Of a DNA stretch of 64,000 nt, positions 63,608-64,000 are shown piece after piece; the stretch's first letter is position 1, and every line of letters begins with the position of its first letter. The notes under the pieces are model-generated. The model ran no database searches. It had not been told where the DNA came from and worked only from the letters and a program-made list of their open reading frames with translations. The stretch is taken from assembly GCA_029959555.1 (NCBI GenBank), contig JASCPI010000010.1:51232-115231 (forward strand). The letters run 5' to 3'. Both the position numbers and the translations under genes were made by a program. The stretch comes from Lysobacteraceae bacterium PS02065. GTDB taxonomy: Bacteria; Pseudomonadota; Gammaproteobacteria; Xanthomonadales; Rhodanobacteraceae.

Positions 63608-64000
63608 TCAGGTATCGAGCTTGAACTCGATGCGACGACGGCCACTCGAGCTGACCGGCACGCCGTTCTCCACGCGCGGCTTGAACGTCGAGCGCTCGAT
63701 CGAACGGACGGCTTCGCGGTCGAAGATGCGCGGCGGATCCGCACGCACGACGCGGACGTTCTCGACGGTGCCCTCCGCGGTCACCGTGAACTCGACCTCG
63801 ACCCAGCCCTCGGCGCGATTGCGGGCCGCCTGCTGCGGATACGTCGGCGTCGCCACGTTGACCGCGGCGAGATCGGTGGTCGCACCGCGCGGCGCGGGTG
63901 TCGGCGCCGGAGCCGGTGGCGGCGTGGTCACGGGTGCAGGCGCCGGTGCCGCGGCGACGGGCTGCGGAGCAGGTGCCGGCGTGGATGCCGGCACCTGCTC
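63608..64000 (-). CDS. TonB-family energy transducer, C-terminal part (partial)
   Basis: 130 residues are visible; the frame remains open to the right edge (base 64000), so the N-terminal TM is not included. A Pro/Ala-rich periplasmic linker leads to the TonB C-terminal domain: TPTYPQQAARNRAEGWVEVEFTVTAEGTVENVRVVRADPPRIFDREAVRSIERSTFKPRVENGVPV. The YP..A....EG.V.V.F.V..G.V.....S/D...FD..A...I....F.P motif is the family mark. Likely supplies proton-motive force to an outer-membrane receptor. The N-terminal region and any exbBD lie outside the window. Confidence 0.9.
   Translation of the reverse strand, partial: EQVPASTPAPAPQPVAAAPAPAPVTTPPPAPAPTPAPRGATTDLAAVNVATPTYPQQAARNRAEGWVEVEFTVTAEGTVENVRVVRADPPRIFDREAVRSIERSTFKPRVENGVPVSSSGRRRIEFKLDT

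Overview
The window is dense, very GC-rich (roughly 70 percent by eye) bacterial chromosome with short intergenic gaps and many 1-8 nt start/stop overlaps. The gene set and order suggest a gammaproteobacterium of the Lysobacterales (Xanthomonadales), perhaps near Rhodanobacteraceae. The grounds are an unbroken mreBCD-mrdA-rodA-mltB-rlpA-dacC-ybeD-lipB-lipA cluster, a GTP-type PEP carboxykinase, a long FadE, and many ECF/anti-sigma and M48 genes. This placement is inference; no rRNA or marker phylogeny is available here. I see no tRNA, rRNA, CRISPR array, insertion sequence, phage or integrase. The window reads as core chromosome with a few accessory islands.

Layout. 1-12619 (minus): a truncated tail-specific protease (prc) and an 11-gene cell-shape, wall and lipoate cluster. 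13074-15281: a PfkB-type sugar/nucleoside kinase converging on a ThrE-type exporter. 15507-19019: a four-gene MCE lipid transporter (STAS-permease, ATPase, MCE protein, lipoprotein). 19064-19293: two copies of a REP/BIME-like palindromic repeat. 19344-25172: amidase, ETF-ubiquinone oxidoreductase, a large unknown membrane protein and an ATP-grasp enzyme. 25249-28543: a Sel1/2OG-Fe(II) oxygenase and etfBA. 28668-30032: a lipase-fold protein that may be a secreted effector. 30064-37973 (minus): a TPR Ser/Thr kinase with its ECF sigma factor, then a secreted S8 protease and a secreted choice-of-anchor-like protein. 38230-44524 (minus): M48 protease plus DUF898 protein, GMC oxidoreductase, MOSC protein and a major-facilitator carrier. 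44837-46736: YnfA, S-formylglutathione hydrolase and a small membrane-anchored unknown. 46816-51365: hotdog thioesterase, FadE, alpha/beta hydrolase and a divergent TetR regulator. 51581-55967: pckG, then ECF sigma, anti-sigma, DUF4097 protein and a small secreted protein. 56043-57644: prfC. 57717-64000: anti-sigma/ECF pair, M48-TerB-like protein and LemA, serine hydrolase, a GOLPH3-like GPP34 protein and the C-terminal half of a TonB-like protein.

How the genes fit together. Fatty-acid oxidation is spread over three loci here: FadE and its neighbours feed electrons to EtfAB, and ETF-QO passes them to ubiquinone. PckG then supports gluconeogenesis from acetyl-CoA/TCA carbon. Envelope work dominates the rest: Rod-complex elongation, septal glycosidases, an MCE lipid pump, envelope-stress sigma systems (three ECF genes) and two different membrane M48 proteases, each beside a membrane partner.

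The least ordinary items are: the REP-like pair at 19064-19293; an inverted pair of DnaA-box-like 9-mers at 25211-25248; the orphan lipase-fold gene at 28668; the GPP34 gene at 62937; the two ECF/anti-sigma pairs that share an identical 8-nt overlap; and a habit of placing a perfect hairpin, mostly without a U-tract, at convergent gene junctions.
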